A DNA stretch of 10,842 nucleotides from Gammaproteobacteria bacterium (GTDB taxonomy: Bacteria > Pseudomonadota > Gammaproteobacteria > Steroidobacterales > Steroidobacteraceae). Positions 1 to 7,272 of the stretch are shown piece by piece. Below the pieces are notes generated by a model that was given only the letters and a program-made list of their open reading frames with translations, was not told the origin of the DNA and did not search any database. Position 1 is the first letter of the stretch. Every line of letters starts with the position of its first letter. A program made the position numbers and the translations under genes. The DNA lies in contig JASHSR010000302.1 in the NCBI GenBank assembly GCA_030038645.1, positions 1-10,842 on the forward strand, read 5' to 3'.

Positions 1-168
<168 letters not shown>

Positions 169-364
169 TATAACCTCAAGGTGTTTGCTGCGAAGTAGAC
201 GCGCGAGAGGATGATGCCGAGATGGAGCGATCCATCGCGAACGCGACAGCGTCGGAACAAAGAACGCTTCCATCGAGACGGCCGCAAGCCGCCGCGATGG
301 AAGATCCGGATTGGAGGCAGTCGCGCCGGCCCGGTGAGGGCCGGCGCATCGGCCTCGAACAGTT
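169..364 (+). other. 23S-5S internal transcribed spacer with two hairpins
   Basis: This 196-base spacer holds no tRNA and no convincing gene. It contains two inverted repeats. CTTCCATCG (267-275) pairs with CGATGGAAG (295-303), and GCGCCGGCCC (323-332) pairs with GGGCCGGCGC (338-347) around a GGTGA loop. Neither is followed by a T-run, so processing or antitermination structures of the pre-rRNA are more likely than terminators. That role is inferred. Confidence 0.6.
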
Positions 365-483
365 TGCCTGGCGGCCATAGCGAGCGGGAACCACCCGATC
401 CCATTCCGAACTCGGAAGTGAAAACGCCCTGCGCCGATGGTAGTGTGGCCGCAAGCCATGCCAGAGTAGGTCACTGCCAGGCT
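365..483 (+). rRNA. rrf: 5S ribosomal RNA
   Basis: The sequence carries the standard 5S features: a closing helix formed by TGCCTGGC (365-372) and GCCAGGC (476-482), the internal block CCCATTCCGAACTCGGAAGTG, and GCGCCGATGGTAGTGTGG. Length is about 119 bases, as expected. Ends are set by the closing helix and may be off by one or two bases. It is the last gene of the rRNA operon, followed 11 bases later by a terminator. Confidence 0.97.
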
Positions 484-493
484 CCAAATCGAG

Positions 494-530
494 CGCCCCC
501 GAGGCCGAGCGGTCTCGGGGGCGTTTCGTT
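494..530 (+). terminator. Intrinsic terminator of the rRNA operon
   Basis: A perfect 10-bp stem, CGCCCCCGAG (494-503) with CTCGGGGGCG (514-523), encloses a 10-base loop and is followed by TTTCGTT. The stem is strong; the T-tract is short and interrupted. Its place directly after 5S rRNA supports the call. Confidence 0.88.
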
Positions 531-870
531 GTGAGCGGCCCCGATCGCTCGACCCGCGAGATCGACACGGCCGACCGAACGCGCTCGGCTCTATGCCGCG
601 GGTCTGCGGGCAATCCCGAGCGTCCGGCACCGCAGGCCGCATTAAGTCAATTCTCGCAGGGGCGATCGGGCCGTGCCGCATCATTAAGGCAAGTCGTGCC
701 CCTCCTCTCCTTTGGAGCGTCCGCCAGGCGCGCACGCCTCGCGCTCAAGGTGCCGCTTGCCTCCAAATTGTGCGCCGTCGCCAAGCGGCTATCGCGCGGG
801 GCAGGGGAAACTGCCGTCAATTTCCGAGGTATCGCAGCGGCAGGTACGGGGTCACAGTCGCGGCTTGAAC
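531..870. other. Intergenic region, no gene recognised
   Basis: Frames are open here, but their translations are rich in Arg, Ser and Pro with no recognisable domain, and they look like by-products of high GC. Visible elements are a repeated decamer ATTAAGTCAA (641-650) / ATTAAGGCAA (683-692) spaced 42 bases apart, and a small hairpin GGCAG (800-804) / CTGCC (811-815). The region should hold the promoter of the cyclic-di-GMP gene, but I see no good sigma-70 pair. A sigma-28-like spacing around 643-669 is too poor to call. Confidence 0.5.
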
Positions 871-2898
871 ATGCGCGAGTCGCACGAAAACAACGTCAAT
901 CGACTGCTCATCGCCCGGGGGCCGATCATCCTCTCTGCCGCCATCCTGATTCTCGGCGTGGCGATCGGCATCCATCAAATAACCCCCAGCCGAGCGGTGC
1001 TTTCAGGCTCGAGCGCGCTCGGGCTGTATCATGAGGCACACGCGCGGTGGCTGGGTGGCGCGATCTGGGCGCTGCTCGCGGCAGCGGTGGCCCTGTCGCC
1101 CGCGCTCTGGTCCGCCCTCCGCAACGGCCGCTCCCGCAGCGCGCGCTACCGCGCGGTGCTCGAGCAATCGCCGAACGGCATGGTCATCGTGGATGCCGCA
1201 ACCTTCCGCATCCTCGATGCGAACCCGGCCTTCGTGAAGGCGCTGGACTATTCCGCGGCCGAGCTGCGCGCGCTCACGTTGACGCAGATCTTCGTGGACG
1301 AAGACGCCGACGACGAGGCCCTCGCCGTCAAGCTGAAAAATCCCGATCCACGGGTGCCGATGCAGCTGTGGCAGCGGCGCAAGGACGGCTCGCTGCTCGA
1401 GATCGAGGCGACCGGCTATCGCCTGACGCTCGCCCGCCGCGCCGTGCTCGCATTCAGCGCGAGCGACGTGACGCTGAAGCGCAAGATCGAGTCGCAGCTG
1501 CTCGAGAAGCAGCAGCGTCTCGACCATCTCGCCCATCACGACCAGCTGACGGGACTGCCGAATCGGCTGTTCCTCGCGCACCGCCTGCCGCCCGCCATCG
1601 AGGAGGCGAAGCGCGCGGGCACGATGCTCGCCGTTCTGTTCCTCGACCTCGACCGGTTCAAGGACATCAACGACTCGCGAGGCCATGAGACGGGCGACAA
1701 GCTGCTGAAGGCGGTCGCGGAGCGCGTGCGCGCGGCGGTTCGCGAGGAAGACGTCGTGGTCCGCATGGGCGGTGACGAGTTCGTCGTGATCCTGCAGTCC
1801 GTCGAGCGCACCGAGCTCATCACGGAGATGGCCGCGCGGATCAACGAGGCGATGAGCGCTCCGGTCATCGTGGACGGCCGGCCGCTCGTCGCGACCGTGA
1901 GCATCGGCGTGAGCCTCTACCCGCGCGACGGCTCGGACATGGGCGAGCTGCTGCGGCACTCCGACACGGCGATGTACCAGGCGAAGGACCGCGGGCGCAA
2001 CAACTTCCAGCTCTTCAGTCCCATCATGGCGCGCAAGCTCCGGGAGCGCGTGGCGATCGAGGCGAGCCTGCGCGGGGCGCTCGAGCGCGGCCAGCTCGAC
2101 GTGCATTACCAGCCGATCATCGACATCGCATCGAATCGAGTGATGGGGCTCGAGGCGCTGCTGCGCTGGAAGCATCCGACGCAGGGCTACATCCTGCCGG
2201 GCCGGTTCATCGACATCGCCGAGGAGACCGGCCTCATCGTCCCGGTCGGCGAGTTCGTCCTGCAGCGCGTGCTGCGGGACGTGAGCTTCTGGCAGCGGGC
2301 CGGGGCGTCGCCCGTGCCGGTCGCCGTGAACATCTCCGCCGTGCAGCTGCAGCGCTCCAACCTGCGCGAGAAGATCCTCTCGCTCACGCGGGAGCACGCG
2401 GTGAGCCCGGAGCTGCTGCAGCTCGAGCTCACCGAGAGCACCATGTTCGACCGCCGCGAGCTGCGCGGCGGGGACTCGCGCCGCGATGCGATCTCGCAGC
2501 TACGCGATCTCGGCGTGAGCATCGCGATAGACGACTTCGGGACCGGCTACTCGAGCCTCGGCTATCTGAAGCAGTGGCGCGTCGACTACCTGAAGATCGA
2601 CCGCAGCTTCGTGCGCGACCTGGTGACGGACATGAGCGATCTCGCGATCGTCGGAGCGATCATCGCCATCGCGCGCCACCTGAACATCCAGGTCGTCGCG
2701 GAAGGCATCGAGGGCTGGCAGCAGCTCGAGAAGCTGCGGCAGCTCGGCTGCGGTCTCGCCCAGGGATATTTGTTCGCGAGGCCCGCGTCGGCGTCGCAGT
2801 GCCTGAAGCTTCTCTCGGGCGTCCCGCTGAGCCTCACGGACGCCAATGCACAGACGGGCGAGTTCGACATGGGGACCCTCACGGCGACGGGTACCTGA
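871..2898 (+). CDS. Membrane-anchored PAS-GGDEF-EAL cyclic-di-GMP cyclase/phosphodiesterase
   Basis: This 675-residue protein should make and/or degrade the second messenger cyclic di-GMP at the inner membrane. Hydrophobic segments at about residues 12-34 and 62-82 suggest two membrane spans, with a short periplasmic loop as the only outside part. A PAS domain (about 91-203) begins RYRAVLEQSPNGMVIVDA. The GGDEF domain (about 217-375) has an intact GGDEF (300-304), and REED (291-294) lies five residues upstream, the position of the inhibitory I-site. The EAL domain (about 395-650) keeps E428 of EALLRW, N488, E519, DDFGTG (554-559), K575 and AEGIE (610-614). Both catalytic halves therefore look competent. 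ATG at 871 is chosen because sequence after it matches a membrane protein start, while the upstream open frame from a TTG at 712 looks noncoding. No clear ribosome binding site precedes it; TTG 865 is an alternative. The signal sensed by PAS is unknown. Confidence 0.93.
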   Translation: MRESHENNVNRLLIARGPIILSAAILILGVAIGIHQITPSRAVLSGSSALGLYHEAHARWLGGAIWALLAAAVALSPALWSALRNGRSRSARYRAVLEQSPNGMVIVDAATFRILDANPAFVKALDYSAAELRALTLTQIFVDEDADDEALAVKLKNPDPRVPMQLWQRRKDGSLLEIEATGYRLTLARRAVLAFSASDVTLKRKIESQLLEKQQRLDHLAHHDQLTGLPNRLFLAHRLPPAIEEAKRAGTMLAVLFLDLDRFKDINDSRGHETGDKLLKAVAERVRAAVREEDVVVRMGGDEFVVILQSVERTELITEMAARINEAMSAPVIVDGRPLVATVSIGVSLYPRDGSDMGELLRHSDTAMYQAKDRGRNNFQLFSPIMARKLRERVAIEASLRGALERGQLDVHYQPIIDIASNRVMGLEALLRWKHPTQGYILPGRFIDIAEETGLIVPVGEFVLQRVLRDVSFWQRAGASPVPVAVNISAVQLQRSNLREKILSLTREHAVSPELLQLELTESTMFDRRELRGGDSRRDAISQLRDLGVSIAIDDFGTGYSSLGYLKQWRVDYLKIDRSFVRDLVTDMSDLAIVGAIIAIARHLNIQVVAEGIEGWQQLEKLRQLGCGLAQGYLFARPASASQCLKLLSGVPLSLTDANAQTGEFDMGTLTATGT

Positions 2899-2914
2899 GG
2901 CGGGCGCCGCCTCA
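2896..2914. terminator. Hairpin between convergent genes, possible bidirectional terminator
   Basis: A perfect 8-bp stem, TGAGGCGG (2896-2903) with CCGCCTCA (2907-2914), closes a three-base loop. The stop codon of the cyclic-di-GMP gene is part of the stem. It lies between convergent genes, where a shared terminator would be expected. There is no T-run on either side, so intrinsic termination is uncertain. Confidence 0.45.
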
Positions 2915-2939
2915 TGCACGCTGCGCCTCATGCACGCCG
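2908..2939. repeat. 16-bp tandem direct repeat (two copies)
   Basis: CGCCTCATGCACGCTG (2908-2923) is followed immediately by CGCCTCATGCACGCCG (2924-2939), 15 of 16 bases identical. The first copy overlaps the right arm of the 2896-2914 hairpin. It fills the gap between the two convergent genes and looks like a recent slippage duplication. Confidence 0.85.
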
Positions 2940-2957
2940 GGGCGCGTGCTCTCCTCG

Positions 2958-4577
2958 CTATTGCGGCTCCGGCCTCACGTGGTGCGCTTGCAGGATCTCG
3001 CGGAGCCGCTCGATCGAATCGGCCTCGGCCGCGCGCTTGTCCGGGCGCCGCCGCGCGATGCGCGGAAAGCGGAGCGCGATCCCCGACTTGTGGCGGCTCG
3101 AGGCCGCGATGCCCTCGAAGGCGAGCTCGAAGACCTGCTCGGGCTCCACCCGGCGGACCGGCCCGAATTTCTCGAGCGTGTGTGCGCGGATCCACTCGTC
3201 GAGCTCGCGGATCTCCCGATCGCTCAAGCCCGAGTACGCCTTGGCGACGGGGACGAGCTCTGCGTCGCGCCACACGCCGAAGGTATAGTCGGTGTAGAGA
3301 TTGGAGCGCTTGCCGTGGCCCGGCTGCGCGTAGAGCATCACGCCGTCGAACGAGTACGGGTCGACCTTCCATTTCCACCACGACCCGCGCTGCCTGCCCG
3401 TGCCGTACGGCGAGGCGCGAGCCTTCAACATCAGGCCCTCGACCCCTCGGGAGCGAGATTGCTCGCGGATGCGCGCGAGCTCCTCCCAGCTGCCGGCGCT
3501 CAATTCAGGCGAGAGCGCGATGATCTCCGGCGCCCCGCGGAGCAGCCGCTCGAGCCGCTCGCGGCGCTCGCTCAACGGCAGTCCGCGCACATCACACGCC
3601 TGCTGCTCGAGCAAGTCGTAGGCGAGGAAGCGCGCCGGCACGCGCTCGAGAATGCGCTCCGTGAGCTGCTTGCGGCCGATGCGCTGCTGCAGATCGGCGA
3701 AGGGCCGTACGGCGCCATCGCGCCACGCGACGATCTCGCCGTCGAGCACGACTCCGTCCGGCAGCGCCGCGGCCGCGGCCGCGATCTCCGGAAATCGCGC
3801 CGTGACGAGATCCTCTCCCCGCGACCAGAGAAAGCACCCTCCGCCGCGCCGGACGAGCTGGCCGCGGATGCCGTCCCACTTCCACTCGGCGAGCCAGTCG
3901 GCGACGGCTCCCAGAGCTTGCGGCTCCATCTCGAGGGGTGAGGCGAGGAAGAACGGATACGGGGCCGAGGGGGCCGCATCGCCGTCCGTCCGCGAGCGCA
4001 GGGCCTCCCAGAACTCGGCGCTGGGACGCCACTCCCCCATCAGCCGTCGAGCAATGTCCGCTCGTGGAATCGGCAAGGCCTCCGCGAGCGCGCGGGTGAC
4101 GAGTAGCTCCGAGACGCCGACGCGCAGCTCGCCGGTGAGCAGCTTGTTGAGCAGGAAGCATTCGCGATACGGAAGAGCGCGCCACCAGGCGAGGATGCTC
4201 TCGCGCTGGCGCTCGACCGACTCCTCCCGCAGCGGCAGCAGGCGCTCCTCGATCCACGCGGAAAGCGGGATGTCCGAGACGGGGGCGGCTCGCGCCGCAT
4301 CAGGCTCCGTGAGGAGCGCGATGCTCTCCGCGAGATCCCCCACGCTCGCATAGGCCTCATCGATCAGCCACTCCGGCAACCCCGAGGCCTCGATGAGCCA
4401 GCGGCGCAGCAACGCCGGCCCGATGAAGCGCTTGAGACGGTGTCCCGAGAGGATGTACGCGGCCCAGGCGGCGTCCGCCGCGGAGGCCGTGCGGAAGTAG
4501 CGCGCCATCGCGTCGACCTTCTCGCGCGTCGAGGTGGTGGTGTCGAGCTCGTCGTACAGCTCACTGAACGCGCGCAT
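2958..4577 (-). CDS. ATP-dependent DNA ligase (exonuclease-linked repair ligase family)
   Basis: This 539-residue protein seals DNA nicks using ATP through a ligase-adenylate intermediate. The adenylation motif EWKWDG (231-236) gives K233 as the attacking lysine. Further nucleotidyltransferase motifs follow in order: LDGEIVAW (278-285), FLAYDLLE (317-324), EGLMLKARASPYGTGRQRGS (380-399) and WWKWKVDP (400-407). Residues 1-200 form the alpha-helical DNA-binding domain and about 408-505 the OB-fold domain. Length and layout fit the bacterial family often annotated as cisplatin-damage-response ATP-dependent ligase, a type accessory to the NAD-dependent replicative LigA. ATG at 4577 fits the family's usual start MRAFSELYDELD and overlaps the end of the upstream exonuclease gene by 17 bases, so the two are probably co-translated. 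The stop is TAG. The LigD-type polymerase and nuclease domains of Ku-dependent NHEJ ligases are absent. The repair role is known for the family, not shown here. Confidence 0.94.
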   Translation of the reverse strand: MRAFSELYDELDTTTSTREKVDAMARYFRTASAADAAWAAYILSGHRLKRFIGPALLRRWLIEASGLPEWLIDEAYASVGDLAESIALLTEPDAARAAPVSDIPLSAWIEERLLPLREESVERQRESILAWWRALPYRECFLLNKLLTGELRVGVSELLVTRALAEALPIPRADIARRLMGEWRPSAEFWEALRSRTDGDAAPSAPYPFFLASPLEMEPQALGAVADWLAEWKWDGIRGQLVRRGGGCFLWSRGEDLVTARFPEIAAAAAALPDGVVLDGEIVAWRDGAVRPFADLQQRIGRKQLTERILERVPARFLAYDLLEQQACDVRGLPLSERRERLERLLRGAPEIIALSPELSAGSWEELARIREQSRSRGVEGLMLKARASPYGTGRQRGSWWKWKVDPYSFDGVMLYAQPGHGKRSNLYTDYTFGVWRDAELVPVAKAYSGLSDREIRELDEWIRAHTLEKFGPVRRVEPEQVFELAFEGIAASSRHKSGIALRFPRIARRRPDKRAAEADSIERLREILQAHHVRPEPQ

Positions 4578-5571
4578 CGCCGGGGTGGGGGGCCGAGCGC
4601 TCGAGAGCGCTCGCCTCGAGGCCTTGCTCGGTGAGGTAGCGCGCGAGAGCGGCGGAGTGCCCGTGTGTCAGGAGCACCCGGCGCGCGCCCGTTTGCAGGC
4701 AGCTGTCGATGAGCGCGGGCCAGTCCGCATGATCTGAGAGGACGAAGCCGCGGTCGCAGCCTCGGCGGCGGCGCTCTCCGCGCACGCGCATCCAGCCCGA
4801 GCAGAAGCCGCTCGAGTGCTCCCCCACGCGCCGGATCCAGGAGCTGCCGGATGCGCTCGGCGGCGCGAGGACGAGCGCGCCTCGATAATCCTCCTTGCGT
4901 TGCGCCGCCGCGGGCAACGTGGGTGCCATCGAGACGCCGGCGCTGCGGTAGATCTCGACGAGCTCCCCGATCGCCCCGTGCACGTGAACCGGCTCCGTCG
5001 TCCGACCTGCAAGCTCCGCGAGGACGCGCTGCGCCTTGCCGAGCGCATAGCAGTACAGCAGCGAGCAGAGGCCGCGGTCGCGATTCGCTCGCCACCAGCC
5101 GACGATCTCCTCGATCACGGCGGCGGCCGGCGGCCAGCGGTAGACGGGGAGAGCGAAGGTGGCCTCGCTGATGAAGACATCGCAGCTCAGTGGATCGAAG
5201 GCCGCGCAGGTGGGGTCGGACTGGCGCTTGTAGTCTCCGGAGACCACCCACACGCGCCCTTGATGCTCGATGCGCACCTGTGCGGAGCCGAGGATGTGGC
5301 CGGCGGGATGCAGGGACACGGTCGTGGCGCCCAGGGCGACGGCGGCGCCGTGATCGAGCGGCAGGATGTCGGGATGGCCCGGCAGGCGCGCGCGGGCAAT
5401 GTCGAGGCCGGGACGTGCGAGAATATAGCGGGCGTGGCCGGGGCGCAGATGATCGCCGTGCCCGTGCGTGATCACGGCGGTCTGCACCGGCCGCTCGGGA
5501 TCGATGTAGAAATCGCCGGGCGGACAGTAGAGCCCCTTGGGCGTTGCGACGACGAGCGGTTCCGAGTCCAT
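4561..5571 (-). CDS. Ligase-associated DNA exonuclease, metallo-beta-lactamase fold
   Basis: This 336-residue protein belongs to the metallo-beta-lactamase / beta-CASP nucleases related to mRNA 3'-end processing factors, in the branch encoded next to ATP-dependent ligases. It probably trims DNA ends before sealing; that role is inferred from family and context. The N-terminal signature TPKGLYCPPGDFYIDP (10-25) leads to the metal-binding THGHGDH (35-41), H92 in PAGHILGSAQ, D113 in SGDYKRQSDP, D280-H281 in LSDHADW and a C-terminal LTHGH (301-305). The metal ligands all appear present, and length matches the family. ATG at 5571 is chosen because family members start only a few residues before TPxGLYC; the open frame extends upstream to 5796 but that part is Arg/Pro-rich shadow sequence. 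No Shine-Dalgarno is visible on this strand (the stretch reads CTCCTCCTCCCTCGCACT). Its end overlaps the ligase start by 17 bases. Confidence 0.92.
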   Translation of the reverse strand: MDSEPLVVATPKGLYCPPGDFYIDPERPVQTAVITHGHGDHLRPGHARYILARPGLDIARARLPGHPDILPLDHGAAVALGATTVSLHPAGHILGSAQVRIEHQGRVWVVSGDYKRQSDPTCAAFDPLSCDVFISEATFALPVYRWPPAAAVIEEIVGWWRANRDRGLCSLLYCYALGKAQRVLAELAGRTTEPVHVHGAIGELVEIYRSAGVSMAPTLPAAAQRKEDYRGALVLAPPSASGSSWIRRVGEHSSGFCSGWMRVRGERRRRGCDRGFVLSDHADWPALIDSCLQTGARRVLLTHGHSAALARYLTEQGLEASALERSAPHPGDARVQ

Positions 5572-5577
5572 AGTGCG

Positions 5578-5588
5578 AGGGAGGAGGA
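5578..5588 (+). promoter_or_regulatory. Purine-rich ribosome binding site for the ctlX-type gene
   Basis: The run AGGGAGGAGGA ends directly before the GTG start at 5589. The GGAGG at 5580-5584 has a four-base spacer to GTG, shorter than usual but workable. The site supports initiation at 5589 rather than at the in-frame ATG at 5622, which would leave it 30 or more bases away. Confidence 0.55.
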
Positions 5589-6623
5589 GTGCAGCAGCCG
5601 CAGTGCGCCGACGCCGTGCTGATGGTGAGGCCGGCCGCGTTCGATTACAACCCGGAGACGGCGGCGAGCAACCGTATGCAGCAGGCGGCGGACATCCCAC
5701 CTTCCGCGGCGGGCGAGCTCGCGCGCTCCGAATTCGACCATGTCGTCGCGGCGCTGCGGAGTGAGGGCGTGCGCGTGTGCGTCGCCGAGGATACACCCGA
5801 GCCGCCGAAGCCGGATGCGGTTTTCCCGAACAACTGGGTGAGCTTCCATGCGGACGGCACGGTGGTGCTGTATCCCCTCCAGGCGCAGAGCCGGCGGCGA
5901 GAGCGCCGGCGCGAGCTGATCGAGCGGGCGGCGGAGGAGCTCGGATTTCACGCGCGCCGCACGCTCGATCTCACGCCTCACGAGTCCGAAGGGCGCTTCC
6001 TCGAAGGCACGGGCAGTCTGGTGCTGGACCGTGCCCATGGCGTCGCGTACGCGTGCAGGTCTCCGCGGACTCATGAGGCGGTGCTCGACGAATGGTGCCG
6101 GGCGATGGGATACGAGCCGGTCCTGTTCGCGGCCGTGGACCGCCAGGGCGCGCCGCTCTATCACACGAACGTCATGATGAGCATCGGCGCCCGCTTCGTC
6201 CTGGTCGCCACCGAATCGATCGTGCCGGGCGACCGGCAGCGCGTGCTCAGCCGCCTCGCGGCCTCGGGCCGCGAGATCATCGAGATCGGGCGCGCCGCCG
6301 TCGAAGGCTTTGCCGGCAACGTGCTCGAGCTCGCGAGCGGCGGCAAGCCGCGATCGAGCGGCGAGCGCCGATCGACCGGGGAGCGCCTAGTCAAGGAGAG
6401 CGTGCCGGGAGCGCATCCACGGATGGACGCGAGCAGCGAGGCGCTCGGAGACTGCGGCGTCCTCGTGATGTCCACGACGGCGCGGCAGGCCCTCGGGGCG
6501 AGCGAGCTCGCGCGCCTCGCCGCCTGCGCGGACACCGTTCTCACCGTGCCGGTGCCGACCATCGAGCGGCTGGGCGGAGGCAGCGTGCGTTGCATGCTCG
6601 CCGAGGTATTCTCGTCCCCGTGA
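5589..6623 (+). CDS. ctlX: Amidinohydrolase/ureidase of the CtlX (citrulline utilisation) family
   Basis: This 344-residue protein belongs to the guanidino-group-modifying superfamily of arginine deiminase and dimethylarginine hydrolase. CtlX members act on citrulline or similar ureido compounds in the cytoplasm, yielding ornithine; the substrate here is inferred. The start LMVRPAAFDYNPETAASN (11-28) is typical of CtlX. Candidate catalytic positions are D76 and N81-N82 in PDAVFPNNW, E139 in LEGTGSLVLD, H192 in YHTNV and the nucleophile C335 in SVRCMLAE. GTG at 5589 places about ten residues before MVRP, as in the family. An Arg/Ser/Gly-rich insertion of roughly 35-40 residues (about 249-288) sits between GFAGNVLEL and GVLVMS, where relatives normally join closely; an 18-bp tandem repeat lies in it. 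The stop overlaps the plsY start (GTGA), so it heads the plsY-birA-coaX operon. The gene symbol is a family-level assignment. Confidence 0.85.
   Translation: MQQPQCADAVLMVRPAAFDYNPETAASNRMQQAADIPPSAAGELARSEFDHVVAALRSEGVRVCVAEDTPEPPKPDAVFPNNWVSFHADGTVVLYPLQAQSRRRERRRELIERAAEELGFHARRTLDLTPHESEGRFLEGTGSLVLDRAHGVAYACRSPRTHEAVLDEWCRAMGYEPVLFAAVDRQGAPLYHTNVMMSIGARFVLVATESIVPGDRQRVLSRLAASGREIIEIGRAAVEGFAGNVLELASGGKPRSSGERRSTGERLVKESVPGAHPRMDASSEALGDCGVLVMSTTARQALGASELARLAACADTVLTVPVPTIERLGGGSVRCMLAEVFSSP
5644..5671 (-). promoter_or_regulatory. Candidate sigma-70 promoter for the exonuclease-ligase unit
   Basis: Read on the minus strand, TTGCTC (5671-5666) is followed after 16 bases by TGTAAT (5649-5644), which matches five of six -10 consensus bases. 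The -35 matches only the TTG. It would place transcription start about 65 bases ahead of the exonuclease ATG, inside the first codons of the divergent ctlX-type gene. This is a visual match only. Confidence 0.3.
6351..6386 (+). repeat. 18-bp tandem duplication inside the ctlX-type gene
   Basis: CGATCGAGCGGCGAGCGC (6351-6368) is followed directly by CGATCGACCGGGGAGCGC (6369-6386), with 16 of 18 bases identical. It is in frame and encodes RSSGER then RSTGER. It lies at the start of the family-atypical insertion, suggesting the insertion grew by slippage. Confidence 0.85.
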
Positions 6624-7270
6624 CCGAGCTGATCCTCAAAGTGGCGGCGAGCTATCTGCTCGGCTCGGTCCTCGGCAGTCTGCTCATCGCGCGCATGACG
6701 GGCCGGGGCGATATTCGCTCGGTCGGCAGCGGCAATCCCGGGAGCACGAACGCCCTGCGGACGCAAGGCAAGCTGTTCGCGCTCGGCGTGCTCGTCATCG
6801 ACCTCGGCAAGGGATGGCTCGCGACGCGCATCGTGCCGGGGCTCTGGCTGCCTCTTCGTCCTCCGCCGAGCGCAATTCACAACTGGCTGCCTGCCGCCTG
6901 CGGCGCGGCGGTGATGCTGGGCCATATCTATCCGCTCTGGTACGGGTTCCGGGGCGGCAAGGCGGTCGCGACCTTCGTCGGCGCAGTGCTGGGGCTCGTG
7001 CCGCGGCTCGTGATCCCGGTGCTGCTGACCTGGATCGGCGTCGTCCTGCTCACGGGATTCGTGGGCCTCGCCTCGATGTGCGCCGCCGCCGCGCTCCCGA
7101 TCTGCATCGCCTGGATGGGCCTCGCCTGGTACCGCCCGTTCCTCGCGTTCGGGGTATTCGCGGCGGCGCTGATCGTGTTCACCCACCGCGCGAACATCGC
7201 CCGCATGTACGCGGGCCGTGAGCCGCGTGCACGGCGCCTGTGGCTGTTCGGCCGGCGCGCGGCATCCTGA
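6620..7270 (+). CDS. plsY: Acyl-phosphate:glycerol-3-phosphate acyltransferase PlsY
   Basis: PlsY is an inner-membrane enzyme that transfers the acyl group from acyl-phosphate to glycerol-3-phosphate, giving lysophosphatidic acid, the first step of phospholipid synthesis. The 216-residue product is hydrophobic throughout, with about five to seven membrane segments. The three family motifs are present: GSGNPGSTNALR (36-47), GHIYPLWYGFRGGKAVAT (101-118) and THRANIARMYAG (188-199). Length is normal (about 200 residues). Start is GTG at 6620, whose bases overlap the stop of the preceding gene as GTGA, leaving a four-base overlap and implying translational coupling. The longer open frame to 6092 is an out-of-frame shadow of the ctlX-type gene. 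It ends two bases before birA. Confidence 0.95.
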   Translation: MTELILKVAASYLLGSVLGSLLIARMTGRGDIRSVGSGNPGSTNALRTQGKLFALGVLVIDLGKGWLATRIVPGLWLPLRPPPSAIHNWLPAACGAAVMLGHIYPLWYGFRGGKAVATFVGAVLGLVPRLVIPVLLTWIGVVLLTGFVGLASMCAAAALPICIAWMGLAWYRPFLAFGVFAAALIVFTHRANIARMYAGREPRARRLWLFGRRAAS

Positions 7271-7272
7271 GC

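Noticed and set aside
712..870. N-terminal extension of the GGDEF-EAL protein from TTG 712
   Set aside because: The 53 added residues are Arg/Pro/Ser-rich and precede a normal membrane-protein start at ATG 871.
790..870. Possible cyclic-di-GMP riboswitch before the GGDEF-EAL gene
   Set aside because: The small GGCAG/CTGCC hairpin lacks the conserved GEMM core and tetraloop-receptor pattern.
1003..2397. Long minus-strand open frame opposite the GGDEF-EAL gene
   Set aside because: Its translation is His/Arg/Leu-rich with no domain; the opposite strand carries clear catalytic motifs. It is a high-GC shadow.
2574..3941. Long plus-strand frame across the convergent junction and the ligase
   Set aside because: It runs through two real genes in other frames and shows no domain, only Arg/Ala-rich sequence.
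6161..7186. Minus-strand frame opposite ctlX and plsY
   Set aside because: Low-complexity Arg/His/Glu translation spanning two genes with strong motifs on the plus strand.
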